A stretch of 64,000 nt of DNA from Bimastos eiseni. Lineage: Eukaryota; Annelida; Clitellata; Crassiclitellata; Lumbricidae. Positions 38,700-51,949 of this stretch are shown piece by piece. Numbering within the stretch: position 1 is the first letter of the stretch; each line of letters begins with the position of its first letter. The position numbers and the translations under genes were made by a program. The notes under the pieces were generated by a model. That model worked only from the letters and a program-made list of their open reading frames with translations, did not search any database and was not told the DNA's origin. The stretch spans positions 8,128,809 to 8,192,808 of the forward strand of contig OY365822.1 in assembly GCA_959347315.1 (NCBI GenBank). The letters run 5' to 3'.

Positions 38700-38985
38700 T
38701 GGTTAGAGCGGTCAGCCTGTTATAACAGGGAGAGAGTACGAGGCGATCCTCGCTCTTGGCAATTGCTATGTCTGGATCATTGAGCAAGTCCTTAACTCCC
38801 GTCCCAGTTGCTCTTCGGTGTAAAATCCAAACCTGAATAAAAGAGGAGGGCGACGCTAATTGTCTTTGTCATCACGGTGTCGTTAAAGTGAAACTACTAT
38901 ACTCATCGGTGTTCTTACGTAGTGTCCAAGTGTGCACTTCTGAATCGTGGAAGAATGGCGGTATCAAACGCAGCTATAATTATTA
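38700..38985 (+). repeat. Broken SINE-A interrupted by repeat D
   Basis: The head (GTGGTTAGAGCGGTCAGCC) and the 3' end (GTGCACTTCTGAA, then GGCGGTATCAAA) of SINE-A flank a repeat D copy at about 38815-38900. This suggests insertion of D into the SINE, or a composite structure. Confidence 0.5.
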
Positions 38986-40379
38986 TACGTCAATCTATTG
39001 TACCGTACAACGTAAAATGAGAAAATTTAATACTTACGTTCAAGTCGCGCTATATAAAATAGGTCAAGCTGAAGACAGTTATTCCCTCTTGGGCTATGCG
39101 TTTCGGGCATCCATTATATATTCAAATCCTTTAAACCTTGTGTTTCTCGTGAAATCATTCGTCTTCTACTGCGTCGGTTTCTGCGACAATTCCGCATCGC
39201 TCAGATTCAGCGCCTGTCTTGTAAGCATCAGCAACGCGCGGACTGGTATATCCATTAAAAGCCAGCATCCAACTGCTGATGCGCGGGACATAGCAACGCT
39301 CAGGTTGCGGTCTGCTGAACACGTGCGACTGTCCATTCACCCAGGGTTGAGAATGCATGGTAAATGGGAAGTTACTCACAGGCTGTTCCTAAATAGGTTC
39401 TTTATACTCCTTCTGTGTTATGTAGGCTGTCATTAAGCGACTTGATTTCTAGTGCATTTCGTCTCTAGGTTTCTATTCATACACTCATTCAATACGAGAA
39501 TTCATATAGCACCTTCACTGCTACTGTTCAGAGAAAATCCTCGGCCATAAAGGACAGTATCAATATTAGTAATCGTAATCGTAATCCCACGCTTCTAAAG
39601 CACCACTCGAAGCCCAAACGCAAGATGCCAGTTTATTAACGAGCGCAAGGGAGATTGGCGGAGGGAACCAATGCACGGCAGCAGAGTGCTGTAGCGGCCT
39701 TATGACCCCTACTCCTTTGTTTGGCATCAGACAATGATAGATTGCGTGCATATTTCAGTCTAAATTGAATTCTAGTGATTCTAAATTTCTTAAATATATT
39801 GTCTAAATATATAAATTCATCGTCGTTCTTGATATTTATAATAATATAACCGCGCCAGCTTGAAAACAATTCTCTGAAATAAACAATCCTTGGCCAAGTC
39901 CGCTGAGGGGCTCAGAGGAGCTAATTCCTAGGACCCCGGTGAATTTTTTAGGAGCCCAGGCCAGGCCGTACTCAGTCATCTCGTTGGGTCAGAGGCCAGT
40001 GAATTTCTGTCGGTGGCCCTGCGTTCGACATGCAAACCATAGCACCTAGAGGCGACCAACGGCCTATGAGGAATTGAAGAGGCCAGTGGACAGATACATG
40101 GAGCAGAGGAGGAGACTTAGGGGGCAGGAGGGGACGGCCCCCTCCGAAATTTCAGTTGGATAGGATGGGGCTGTTCATATCCCCCAATATATCATAAATG
40201 TTTCATAAATGGGCCCGTAATAAATGTCTGCAACGGTTTCCCGTGCTCAGCCTTTTCTTCTCTATCCATATGTTTGGGCATTCAAATTATTCCGACCTAC
40301 CCGGAAATCCAACTTTCGTCGACCCTCTCTCAACCCAAGTCCAGGACCAACACTCCGCTCAACCTATGACGTTATTAAT

Positions 40380-40592
40380 GACACGGTGGCCGATCGGTTA
40401 GAGCGGTAAGCCCGTAACGTTCAGTGTGCGCTGAGTGAGTGGGTTCGACCCTCGTCCGAGGAGTCACTGTGTAGGGACCTTGAGAACAATTGTCCTTTGT
40501 GCACCATTGCTCTGCAGTACAACTGCAATTGCGCCGTCGAGGCGTGTGAACTTCTATGCAAAAGATGTTGAAAGAAGGGCGGTATCAAATTT
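40380..40592 (+). repeat. SINE-A copy
   Basis: ACGGTGGCCGATCGGTTAGA (A box), B-box GGTTCGACCC, GTGTAGGGACCTTGAG, TTGCGCCGTCGAGGCGTGTG, and an end at GGCGGTATCAAAT without the TTGTATTG tail. Confidence 0.75.
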
Positions 40593-41444
40593 CGAAAATA
40601 ATAGCAAGGAGAGAGTTCCAAAATCTTGGTTAAGCAACAGAAATTATAATCGTTCACCTAAGCTTAAAGGAAATCTTTTGCTGGAAGCAATTACTTAATA
40701 TCATCATCACTTGGATATTCTTATCCATTGACAAGGATTATGATGTCTACATTTTGATGTATTAATTACAGTCGTATAGTTAAAGCGTTCTCATCTTTTG
40801 ATCATTGCTAGGGAAGCTTTAAAAGGTCTTTTCCGGTTTCAAAGCATAATCCCCAAGATGATGTGCCGGTGGTTGGGGCCTATGCAGTGGACTTATGGAT
40901 CGATTACTTCATCTTATCTCTCATCCTTTGCCTTCTCACTGGAGGCGCTCATCCAACGTAATGTAATCAGTCGAGTGAATATTAAACCTGATGAAATCCA
41001 TCAGTCGTTGCTGATGATCCTTGCATAAATTCATCATCGTCATCGTCATGGTCATCGTCGGCGTTATCGTCATTATCAACATCGTCGTTGTCGTCGCCGT
41101 CATCACAGTCATTATCGTGGAGTCATCATCATCATCGAATCCTCTTGCGCTGAACTTGTAGGGCTTCCAGGAAATGGAATCACCATGTCAACAGACATTA
41201 TGGAAGATTCTTATTCATTAATAAGCCACTGCCCGTGATGACCACAGCGGACGACAGACCGCGGGTGTAAGTGTGTGGGTGTAGGCGGATGGGTGGTCAT
41301 CGGCATATGGTAATTATGGCAGTGGTGCCGTGATGCTGGGATACTGTGATGGAGGGGTGTGGAGCTGTAATTGTTGTTTGTGCTGGCGAAGGTTGTCGTG
41401 ACACCGCCGAGGTATTTATACGACTGCTGATGCTTCTGCTGCTG

Positions 41445-41618
41445 CCGATGATGATGATGATGATGATGACAACGACGATGATGATGTTGACGATGATGAT
41501 GACGGTGAAGTATGTGATGATGATGATGATGACGACGACGACGACGACGACGAAGACGACGACGAAGACGACGACGAAGACGACGACGAAGACGACGACG
41601 ACGACGGACGACGACGAC

Positions 41619-41706
<88 letters not shown>

Positions 41707-41825
41707 TTGACGACGATGACGATGACGATGGCGATGACGAGGACGAGGACGATGACGACGACGATAACAATGATGGTGGTGGTGATGATGATGACGATGA
41801 CGACGACGCTGATGATGACGGTCAC
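41445..41825. repeat. GAT/GAC compound microsatellite
   Basis: About 380 bp of GAT, GAC, GAA-GAC and GATGAC runs. The overlapping frames yield long poly-Asp, poly-Ser, poly-His/Arg and poly-Val/Ile translations on both strands, none of which I take as genes. Confidence 0.97.
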
Positions 41826-41829
41826 TATG

Positions 41830-42075
41830 AATCGCACAGTGCGCCACACGGAGCGCAAAAGGTGAATGGGAAAACGTCAATTACCGATCTCGTTCAAAAA
41901 TATGTTTGAAGCTTGAAGACGATTAAACAGAGCAAGAAGACCAACATCCAAATCACGCTGCGTATTAACACAACTTTGGATTAAAATGTCAGATATTTGC
42001 TGATTTTTTTCAATCTATGAGTTTTTTTATTCGAACATACGCTTTTGGGCCCTACAAATGCGCAAATGCTCGATC

Positions 42076-42116
<41 letters not shown>

Positions 42117-42722
42117 TTTCGCAAAGACAATTTTTAACGCATTCGTCAGAGAGACCAATCAAAAGCGTTGCTTTCGTACGTTGGCTAAATTTGCTCTATA
42201 TATAATAATTATTACCTTCCTTGCTGAACATACAAATTACCTAATCTTACTTTCGGAGCATCATAGGTCGTGCGTTATAGAATCTTTTTCGGTTTCCTGA
42301 AGCCAATGTAATTCGCCTTCGAATCAACATATCGCCATTTCCGAGTTGACATCTTTGACCGCCAGGGGGCCACAGACCGGATGTGACGCAAACACGCCAA
42401 CGCGGTGCCTTCGCGAACGTCACAAGACGCTGGCGTACGGACAATGAGACAATCGCAACTGACGCAGTAAGGTTTTCACGGTGTATCAGAGTAAGTAAAT
42501 CTTATTTTAAGGTGCGGATGTAATTATATTTGGTGGGATTTTAAGGGAGTTTTTAGCCGATGGACCATTTTCTTCCTGGACCAGGTTCCAGCAAGAAGGG
42601 TGATATAGAGTTAAAAGTTGTTGCTGTTATTGTTGCTGCTGCTGCTGTTGCTGTTGTTGCTATTGTTGTTGTTGATGATGTTGTTGTTGTCGTTGTCGTT
42701 GTATTTGTCGTTGTATTTGTCG

Positions 42723-42753
<31 letters not shown>

Positions 42754-44945
42754 AGCATTATATTGTTGCTGTCAGTTATGTTCTAATTATACAAAAAAAC
42801 ACGTATAAATAAAGAAGTAGAAATACGGGTTAAGCTTAGCAGTATAATTAGCCGTAGCTTTTCTTTGTTTCTGTTGCATATAAAACGTTGATTCATGATC
42901 CCTGTGATACTTGTCTTGTGAAATGCTCAATAAACAGTAAAAAAAAATTATATATTCATTGCCTGCGTGGCGTCATCTGCCTTCGGTTTCATTTTTTTTT
43001 ATTAATCAAGTCGAAAGCCTTTTTAACATCATTCTAACGACAGCATAGGAATTTTTTCGTTTTTTCAGACGCTGGTCCTAAAAATTCGTTGGTGATGAAG
43101 TCACAATTGATGTATATAATTAAATCTCATGAGTTGACGTGCCTAAGGAGTCACCACAAGTAGGCCTACACTTACACGAGGCAGCAGAGTCATGAAGCTT
43201 AAGCAGATCTTAACCCTGCGAGATGCAGTTTCACGGTTCCAAATCCGAGACCCGGCGTGGGAGAAGCGCTTCTTCGCGTGCGGTGGTCGCCTCTCCCTCC
43301 GACCCACCCACCCACTCACACACGTGCTGGGTAATCCAGCCCGTCGTATTTTACTCGACCCTACTGGAAAAAAGTGTCTTGAGTTTTCTGGATCGAAGGA
43401 AGGATATCAAGTGGAACAATGAGTAAAGGAACTGAAATTTATTCAGTCCTGTTTAGGTGTTCTTCGGGTCTTATCGCTGTCACATCCTGTCTAATTAGTT
43501 GGACTAATAATTAAGCCAGGGACGGTTGCTACTGCTGCTTGTGCGTCAAGGTGTCGTCACACGATGCTGACGACACTAGTGATGTGAAATTGTATCGTAC
43601 CGGACTTATCTTCCTTTATGCTTCTTACGCCTACGAATGAGTTTTATTCGATATGTTATTCACTTATCCGTGAGAGTTACTAAGAATTGGGAAACAGAGG
43701 CGCACGCTTCGATTGTTAAGACCTCTCAGTTTAACAGCCACGTAAATAAAAAACAACAAAACAACCTATTTACGTGTTTCTGATTAATTTTGGAGGAATT
43801 AAGTCATTGATTTGTAAGATTAATGAGATCGTGATTATGGCGAGACCTAGTGTATGTATAAATTTGTCATGACCACTTTGAGTAGATAATGTGATTAAGC
43901 TTCTGCATTAGAAGGGTGGTAAATTAAACCCAACCCAGGTAGCTTGTACCGTCGACAACAACAACACGGGCCAATGTCCTCGTCGGTTGCAAATACAGCG
44001 GACATAATATTACAAGTGCGAAGACCGAGTCAGAGCAATGACAAATTATGCTACGAAAGTGTCCAATGTCATGTTGCCCTTCGCTGATATCAACATATCA
44101 ATGTATGTAGGACTACATTTATATTCTTATATATATGAGCCCAGTCCCAGCCCACATATGTATGAGTATTATATGTGTTTGGACCTGTGCGTGTGTGTGT
44201 GTGCTTGTGTGTGTGTGTGTAGATGTGCGTGGTTATGTGTGTGTGTGTGTGTGTGCAAGTTCTCGTGTAGGTTTGTGCGTAGTCGTCTGTGTTTGTGTGT
44301 AGATGTGTGGGCCTGTGTCTCTCCCTCTCTGTGTGTGTGAATGTGTGTGTACGTGTGTGTCCGTCAGTCTCCCTGTATATTAATTGATGTTGTTATCTCC
44401 GTATCTCCAAGTGCCAATCCAAAACACGCGCAGTGAGTATAAAAACGGAGCCAATGAGTCCGAGTCTTAAAAATAGGAGGTCAAGTGGAGTCTCCAGCCA
44501 TTTGTGTCATGACTCTGAAGAACAGGATAAGTTATGAATGTCAGGCCTGTTGGCTGTGGTAAGACTAGGTAGGCCTATGTGGTAGAAATCAACAGAAGCA
44601 GTGGGAGCACAGAAACAGTCCAGCGCCACATACACACACACAGACACACACACACACACACATACACACACGTAGACCATATATAAGCAAAGAGAGACAG
44701 ACATATGCATAAAAACGGACACCTGGACATAATTGTAGGAACTAAAGATCGATAATAGAGGAAGAAGGCTAGACGCCAAATAACCCGCAGAAAAATACGG
44801 AAATGAATCGGAAAAGCAGAAAAACACGACAGGTTATTTCTCTGGAAAAATTAATTACTTATCTGGTAAAATAAATTACATCTCTGATAAAATTAATTAT
44901 TTCTCTACTAAATTTAATTTTTAACAACTGACAATGGTAGTTAAT
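41830..44945. other. Intergenic region with microsatellites
   Basis: It holds a TA run at 42077-42115, a TTG-rich tract at 42620-42760, a polyadenylation-like AATAAA (42929-42934) followed by nine A residues (42939-42947), a GT-rich tract at 44185-44360, and a CA-rich tract at 44630-44680. No gene is recognised. Confidence 0.6.
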
Positions 44946-45125
44946 GGGACACAGTGGCGTAGTGGTGTGCTCTGTGTCTTGCACAGATTCGAACCCACCT
45001 AGAGTCACTGCGTTGCGACCTTTGACAACCATAACTGTCTGCGAGGAAGGCAACGGGAACCCACCTCACTCACCTCATCCTCTGAGGTGGCATAAAGAAG
45101 CCAATGGCCCTGTCTTCGTTCGGAC
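44945..45125 (+). repeat. tRNA-like SINE fragment (distinct from SINE-A)
   Basis: ACAGTGGCGTAGTGGTGTGC resembles a polymerase III A box and GATTCGAACCC a B box, 35-40 bp apart. Downstream, AGAGTCACTGCGTTGCGACC echoes the SINE-A body. Confidence 0.5.
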
Positions 45126-45174
45126 AGATGACTCATCAGATGATCAGAATCAAAGGGTTTGAATTGTCAAATTT

Positions 45175-45400
45175 GAACGGGGGGGTTTGAATTTCTTTCA
45201 CGTTTTCAGATATCCCAACTAGAATTTTTACGAATCCGAAACCTGTTATACGGACTAAATTGTTGAAAGTAACTGTGGGTTTGGGTGCCGCCGATATATC
45301 TGATCTGGGGAGTTTTTTTTGAACCCAAGGTAATTTTTGAGAATTAACTGGGAGGGTTGAAAAATGAACTGGGGGGCTGAACGCTCCCAACCCCCAACCC
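45175..45400. repeat. Repeat E copy 1 (inverted with respect to 49966-50210)
   Basis: It shares, in inverse orientation, blocks such as GTTGAAAAATGAACTGGGG, CCAAGGTAATTTTT, GTAACTGTGGGT and GACTAAATTGT with 49966-50210. About 230 bp. Possibly part of a larger element; the terminal structure is not resolved. Confidence 0.6.
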
Positions 45401-45404
45401 TTTC

Positions 45405-47981
45405 ATCAAGGTAGCATTAACCCTATCGTATTGTCAATGCTATCATACTATTTTTAAACGCGTTTCATATCCAATTTTAACAGACGGTAATTAATAACCA
45501 AGCAACGCGTGGCTAATAACTAATAGGAAGGGACCTCCTATAATGCGTCAATGGCATTTATACCTGTGTATTATGGATTGCAATTATCATCTCTCAGTGT
45601 AAATGGATTCCTACTTCAGGTTTGTTAGGCTAAGATGCATTACTGCTTTTAATACTAGGTTGGTTAAATAGGCCTGGGCATAAATTACATCAATAACGAA
45701 GGTCTACTTCTCTTGTCTTGTGACCGACCGTAATCTAGTGGGATAGTTGGATGCCCAAATTACATTTGCTTACCTTACTTATAAGTAAGTAAGGTAAGCA
45801 GAGGCGAATTTAACAATTGGCCACCTCTGTAGGTCATGCGTGAAATAGCATATTGAAATCCACAAATTTTAACAGACGTCATAGTAAGACATGTAAAAAT
45901 TGTAAACGATTCCATGTACATGAAAAATACACATACAAACACACGTACACACGTACACACGTACACACGCGCGCGTACACACACAGACACACACGCATAC
46001 ACACGCACACAAACATTGATACTGCGGTATGAGCCTGGATTAACGTCACATAATTATCACAGATGTAACTTCTAGAAAACCGCTGACTGTGTGCGTATTT
46101 TACATGCGTTAAGGCTAAAAAAATATGTCCTACACACATTGAGGCTAAAAGGAGGTAATTTAAAACTATTCTGAGTAACATGTACGAAATAAGCACGCTA
46201 TCAGTTTGAGTATATACGGAACCAACGCTTTGAGTGGGACACATTTCCGGTTTTATGCGACGATGCTACACTTCCGCTGTCTATCTGGTTCCCTAGTGGG
46301 CGAAGATGGTAGAGATGTGTGCATAAGGCTTTCAGCATCACCACTTGCAACAGCAGCAGCAGCGCTTATACTTAGTTTAAAAGCATTTAGGAGTGATGAC
46401 TATTATAGGAGGCATGATGTACTTATCGTATCTCGCTCTCTGTCTGTCTATCTGTCTGCGTGTCTGTCTGTCTCTCTCTGCATATTTGTCTCTGTCTCTT
46501 CCTAAGTCTCTGTATGCCTCACTCTCTGTCTCTGTCTCTCTGTCTCTGTCCCTCTCTCCGTCTGTCTTTGTCACTAATGCCTGTGAGTCACTTGTAAGTG
46601 TGTCATAATCGTGAAAGCTATTCGCTTAGCCATGGACGCAAAATCGCCAACAGGCAAGAAGACCACCATGCCCTTGCTAATGTTAAAAAATGGCGCTAAT
46701 GCCAGTTCATTGAATTCTCTATTTCTGATTCTGAAAGTTCCTCCAACCCTCCATCAGTCTCCCAACTATCATCTACCTCAAGCTCCTCAATCCGTCAGTG
46801 AGAGCGGCATCTTACGGGCATCATCAGAGTCCGTTGACAACCTGACATCGATAGAAAACGTCTTGTATAGTATTATAGTTTTACAGTTTTCGTCGCCTTA
46901 TCCAGCATTGCTTGTAGTCTGGCGAAATTTGCAATTGAATCGACCTTAAAATGCTTTCTACAGCGCTCTCTCAACGCTGGAGATGAATGTAGTTGCAGTT
47001 TAACGACGCTGTGTGACAACAAAGATCGCTAGTGTCGCCCTCCACCTTTATCCAGGCTTCGGACTGGCACCGCCTGAGCGCCAGCAGTGCTGCCATCTTG
47101 AGAATGTAACGTCGCAAGCAACGCAAGTTTACAAGCAGCCTCCTACCGAATCACATGATCATGTGTACGAGATAAGTTTGACGATTTCTGCTGACAAAAA
47201 CCGGGATTTTCGCATTAAAAAAATTCGACTTTATGCAAAAATCATGGTGATTTTAGGTTTTCTTACAGGTCTGGTAAGTTGGTTAGGTGGAGATATTATG
47301 ATGACTTTCCCCATAGGGCATACTGGTTTCCATAGGGATCTGGGGTAAAAAGTAAGTAAGTAGGTATATTCTTTATTGAAGCAGCTGCTTATCCGCACTC
47401 TGGTGTGCAATCCCTTTAAAAGTACAGTATTCTAATTCAACAATTGCAAAAAGAATTTTCACTCTAGATTGTCTACAACATACATGCGGTTGCGGAGATT
47501 AGCATATCTTCTTTTATATAGCAATACATTAATTTTAATAATGCAGCATTCTCAGGTGACTGCTGGTAAACTTGGTGGTCGTAATGTTGCAATGAATGCC
47601 AATAATATAACGAGTTCTAAGCCTTATCTTAATCGTGAATGACTTTCGTCCATTTGCATTAACGTACTATTTGACCGTTTGTGGCTGTCTTTCTCTCCCT
47701 GTCTTTCTCTCCTTGTCTATCTCTCATTGTCTGCTCACAAATCGGCTTAATGGAATATGGAAGCCATATGAATCATGAAGATTAACATAGTTTTCTAAGT
47801 GATCGTTCAGTTTTAAACTCATACAGACAGCGATCTTTCTGCAACCTCGCGACCGCTTCATTAACGCACAACCTATTATATGTATACTAAGACCTCTATA
47901 TAAAAATCGGCCAACTCATGACACCTTGCTCGTCACATACATTATTCTATAGCCTAATATCCCTTGCAGCCCAAGTACACG

Positions 47982-48018
<37 letters not shown>

Positions 48019-49140
48019 GTAATTAGTACTGGCATGTTAAACCGAGCCATCAAAAGAGCATGTATGCATACTGAGGCTATTTAAACTTCGGCGTGTTAGG
48101 CAGGGCCTTCCAGAACGGGACTTTGGATGAGCCTGACTCCTACCGTATATATAGCCTGCCTTGGGTGGGGTTGGGCTGCTTAGGCTTGGGAGGGCTGCCG
48201 GCGAAGCTAAAGCCAGCTGATGAGCTAAATTACCGGTAATGCAAGACTCGTTGTGCTGAGCTACCGATGTGACGTTTGGAGGCTAATGCCCCAGAATGTT
48301 GCAGCGTAAACCGATGGTTCTACGGAGGCTGGTATGGGCTCAACCGCGGTTCGGGGATATCTCAATAGTGCGGTCCACGGATGGGCCGAAGGGCCTCACA
48401 GAGGGGTTGGTTGGAGGTCTGGTTTCCTCCAAATTGAAATTCTTATTTGGAAGGGCTGCCGGGGAGTGGTCAGCAAACACAGTTGGTGGGGTGCTGAACC
48501 CTCTATCCTCCCTTGTAGAGTCGCCCTGTATGAGCCGACAAAACACTTAGGGAGCCACCAAAGCTTAGGATTTATACTTGTCCCGATTCTTCTAGTTTTA
48601 TACATGCCCTGCGCTTAGCTTTCGAGTGGCGCTATAGAATCTTAGAGACTACGATAACGATTATCCTCCGTGTTAATCTAACCCCTTCATGTCACCCTGC
48701 TTCATTCCAAAATGCTCTCCAATTTCCCACCTATCGTCATCACTGACTTTTGTCGGTTTAAACAACTCTGTCTTGCATATCCAGGCAGGGTCGATTTAAG
48801 GCCCGCTCAACAACATTTTCAAAGGAAAACACTTAAATATTTTAGGATCATTGCTATTTATTAAGTCAAGTACTAAAATTGATTTTTAAAAACGTATGAT
48901 AAATAGGCCGAAATAATTTACTTTAGAATATACAGCTATCGCACATGTTTGACTTAAACTAGTTCTATGTAGCTTCTTGTATACCTTACCTACCCATTTG
49001 TCAGCTTTTGATGGGAATTGGTTCCACGCTTGTGCGTGGGCCAGCCATCGGTGACTCTTTTCAGTTTACTGTGTACTGTTTTGTCAACGGTTCTAGCAGT
49101 CGTTGAAATGTCATTTAACATCATAAATATTTTAGGCCAG
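45405..49140. other. Intergenic region
   Basis: CA/GTAC-rich DNA at 45930-46012, a TCTG tract at 46435-46565, a repeat D copy on the minus strand at about 46995-47085, and a TA run at 47985-48016. At 48100-48640 there is an unidentified GC-richer stretch whose end (GAGTGGCGCTATAGAATCTT) resembles the LINE-tail motif. No gene is supported. Confidence 0.5.
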
Positions 49141-49164
49141 TGATTTAATTGTCGGGGGTTGGGG

Positions 49165-49960
49165 TCGCGGACAAACCCCCTGACAAAAATCCATTGACAA
49201 AACCCCTTCTGACAAAACCCCTCGGATAAAACCCCGCTGACAAAACCCCTCTGACAAAACCCATGATAAAACCACCTCTATGTAGCACAAAACCCCCTAA
49301 GAATAAATTTGCGTTACTTTTTTTACTTTTATTATTTAGAAACATGTGTATACTTTAAAGTCTGAAGTAAAGTATGTGTCATTTCAATGTCTGATGCGGT
49401 CACTCAGGTATCGTCGTCCAATAGTTAAATAGCGAACAGTTAATTAGTTCTTTGGTCTTTTTGTTGCTAATGTATGATAGGTCTATGCACAGTGAAGGCA
49501 CCACTGTGCGTAATTTATTATAGGCTATCTGTAACACGGCTTTTTCAGACGCGTCAGATGAGTCGATGCAGAGCGTATGTGTGTTATCTGTGACACGATT
49601 TCTTATATAAGTTAGACCAGAGGCGTCAATCCCCCTCTAACTGATGGAGGCAAACACCCTGGTTCCAAGTGTCAGGAAGTCAAGGTACCCCCACCTATGA
49701 CTCAAAAATATCCCCACCCCTATCTGGACGCCTCTGAGTTAGACTAATAGCCGTTCTGAGTGTCACTTGTAATGTTGTGCAGACTTTGTTAGTAGTGTCA
49801 GTTATTATTATGATATGGCTTCTAATTGCAGAAGTTAGTTAGGGCAAGAGGGGGGTTTTGTCCGGGGGTTAATGTCCTGCCTAAAACAGAGAGATTATGG
49901 CAGAGGCGTTTATGTCAAAGGGTTTTGTCAGAGGGGTTTTTGTCAGAGGTTTTGTCCTAC
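49165..49960. repeat. Foldback-like structure with subrepeat arms
   Basis: The left arm (49165-49305) is built from CTGACAAAACCCCT-like units. The right arm (about 49845-49960) is built from their inverse complement (AGGGGTTTTTGTCAG). The middle of about 540 bp has no coding capacity. Repeat E copy 2 follows immediately. Confidence 0.55.
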
Positions 49961-49965
49961 ATCCG

Positions 49966-50210
49966 GGATTGGGAGGGTTCGATCCACCCCCCACCACCCC
50001 AGTTCATTTTTCAACCTCGCCAGTTAAATCGAAAAAATTACCTTGGCGGGGTCAAGCAAACGCCCAGGTCAGTTGTCAGTGCCACCGACACCCACAGTTA
50101 CCCTCTACAATTTAGTCTGTATGCCGGTTTTGGGTTCGGAAAAATTCTTTTCGAAACATCTGGACATTTGACAAATTTACCACCCCGCAAGTTCAAATTT
50201 GAGAATTCGT
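49966..50210. repeat. Repeat E copy 2
   Basis: Inverted relative of 45175-45400, with the same block order read on the opposite strand. Confidence 0.6.
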
Positions 50211-50883
50211 ACATTTATTATAGGCTAGCTCAGAGAGCGCCTCTAAGTAGATTTCTCGAAGAGGCGCTAAATCGAGTTTCATGGGTTCAATTTCATTATT
50301 TAACAGACCGAATAGAATGAGCTGAAACCATGGCACCATTTATCCACCGTAAGAGAGAGACAGATGACCGTGATATCGAAGCCAAACAGCCCTTAATAGA
50401 CTGAGTACATACAGTTCGCTCACACCTACTTCTGGCTCGGCAGGCGCCTTCGGTTCCCGCCCGTTCGTCCTAGATGCTGGTACTGCTGCTGCTGCTGCCG
50501 TGGCCGCCTGCAGCCACCGATGACGCAAGAGGGCCGTTAAGTTTTCTGCGAGTTTGGGCATGCGCGCTGAACTAAGACGCGAGAAATCGGCCACAAACGA
50601 AGTGACGAGAAGAGTTTGTTACTGGTAATTTTGCTTTCTTTTCTAGTCTACGTTACGTTACGGGAGTGGCGTACCTTCGACCTCTGGACGAGTATTTATA
50701 GTAATGAGTCTCCTTGACAACGGAGGTCATCTTGTCTGACCTGTTGATGCTGTGACCTAGATTTGAAGCCGAATCAGATCAGGTCATCGCCGTCAGATTT
50801 TGAACTGATGGAGACTTTAGAATCATCGCAATTAAGCCCTGGCGCCGCATAAAAAGGTCGGTTGATATGATTGAGCGCTTAGG

Positions 50884-50942
50884 GGGACTGACTGACTGAC
50901 TGACTGACTGATTGACTGACTGACTGACTGACTGACTGACTA
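50884..50942. repeat. GACT tetranucleotide microsatellite
   Basis: About 14 GACT units with one ATTG variant. Confidence 0.95.
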
Positions 50943-51401
50943 CAGACTTGATCGTAGATTCGGTCATTTATGATCATATCAATGATCATAGATATAATCA
51001 TTGATCTGATCATAGCCATGCCTGATCAACGGGAAAAAACTCCATCTGAGCGTTAATTATTTTCCTGCATGTGAAGTTCTTGCTCTGAATGAACTTTGAC
51101 ATCACTATAAGCGACAGATTAGAGTCCAGCGTGTTCAAAATGCTTGCAGACAATCGTAATGCTTATTTTTTCGTGTCTAGACAAGTTCAGCGTGGCACTT
51201 CTAGTGGTAGGCCTACATGTAGCTTTTGCATTTTAACTACACTGTGTGACACCGAAGATCATTAGCGCCGACCTCCTCCTTTATCCATGCTTGGGTCTGG
51301 CACTGTTCGACAGCGTGGCGAAGTTTAAATTAACATGGCACTCAGACAGACGATCTTAATTTACTTAGGCACCTATAGAAACAGCTACAATAGGTTAACA
51401 C

Positions 51402-51569
51402 CAGGGCCGTACCAATTGGGCCCCGTGCGTAACATCAATATGGTGCCCCCACATTTTGAAAATAGTGCATTTTATAGAATAATAAGTTATTCCATCCTAT
51501 AATTTGCACCCTTTCCATTTGTGCGCCCAGGGCCTCGGCCCCACTGGCCCCTCCCTCGGTACGGCCCTA
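51402..51569. mobile_element. Non-autonomous hAT-like MITE with 8-bp TSD
   Basis: It starts CAGGGCCGTACC and ends GGTACGGCCCTA. The flanks are a perfect 8-bp duplication GTTAACAC (51394-51401 and 51570-51577). 168 bp, noncoding. A partial relative is at 5437-5550. Confidence 0.85.
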
Positions 51570-51949
51570 GTTAACACCATAGGATACAGTGGCTGTGAGG
51601 TCAATTCATCTCTTTTGTCTACATCTGTGTTTGCTATTAATTTCTAAGCATCACTTTAAGCAGCATAAATTCACACAACGCACGGACGGTGCTGTCAAAG
51701 AGGTTCCTCTCATAAATTCTTAGTTACATCGATTTCTCTGTGCTCCAGCCACTAACATCCTGTCCCTCATAATCTCCTGTTGCTCCTCATCATTCTCAGG
51801 CCGCTGATGCTGCTGCTGGTGGTGCTAGTGGGGATGATTTCCGCTCAACTTTGGCATCTCTTCGCTTGGCAGGTCAGTGCCAGCGCCAGATGCTATGCAG
51901 CCACGGGTTTCCTTGGTCACTACTAACCGGCCACAGGTAGCTTCTAGAA

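Larger units (their letters stand above)
37287..41440. other. GPCR upstream region and adjacent intergenic DNA
   Basis: No protein-coding exon is recognised. Contents: a LINE 3' fragment (37615-38010), two pieces with a TTTATGCGATT-rich end (38341-38420 and 38551-38625), a broken SINE-A (38700-38985) interrupted by a repeat D copy, SINE-A (40380-40592), and ATC-rich microsatellite at 41025-41140. The 182-codon frame at 38888-39436 starts in repeat DNA and looks accidental. Confidence 0.5.

Noticed and set aside
38888..39436. 182-codon frame
   Set aside because: It begins inside repeat D and SINE-A sequence, has mixed composition, and shows no family motif.
41211..41909. Several 150-215 codon frames on both strands
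   Set aside because: All read through the GAT/GAC microsatellite; no start, splice or domain evidence.
46611..46949. 112-codon frame with Ser/Pro-rich segment
   Set aside because: No motif or splice support. A Ser-rich reading in a second frame is equally open, pointing to composition rather than coding.
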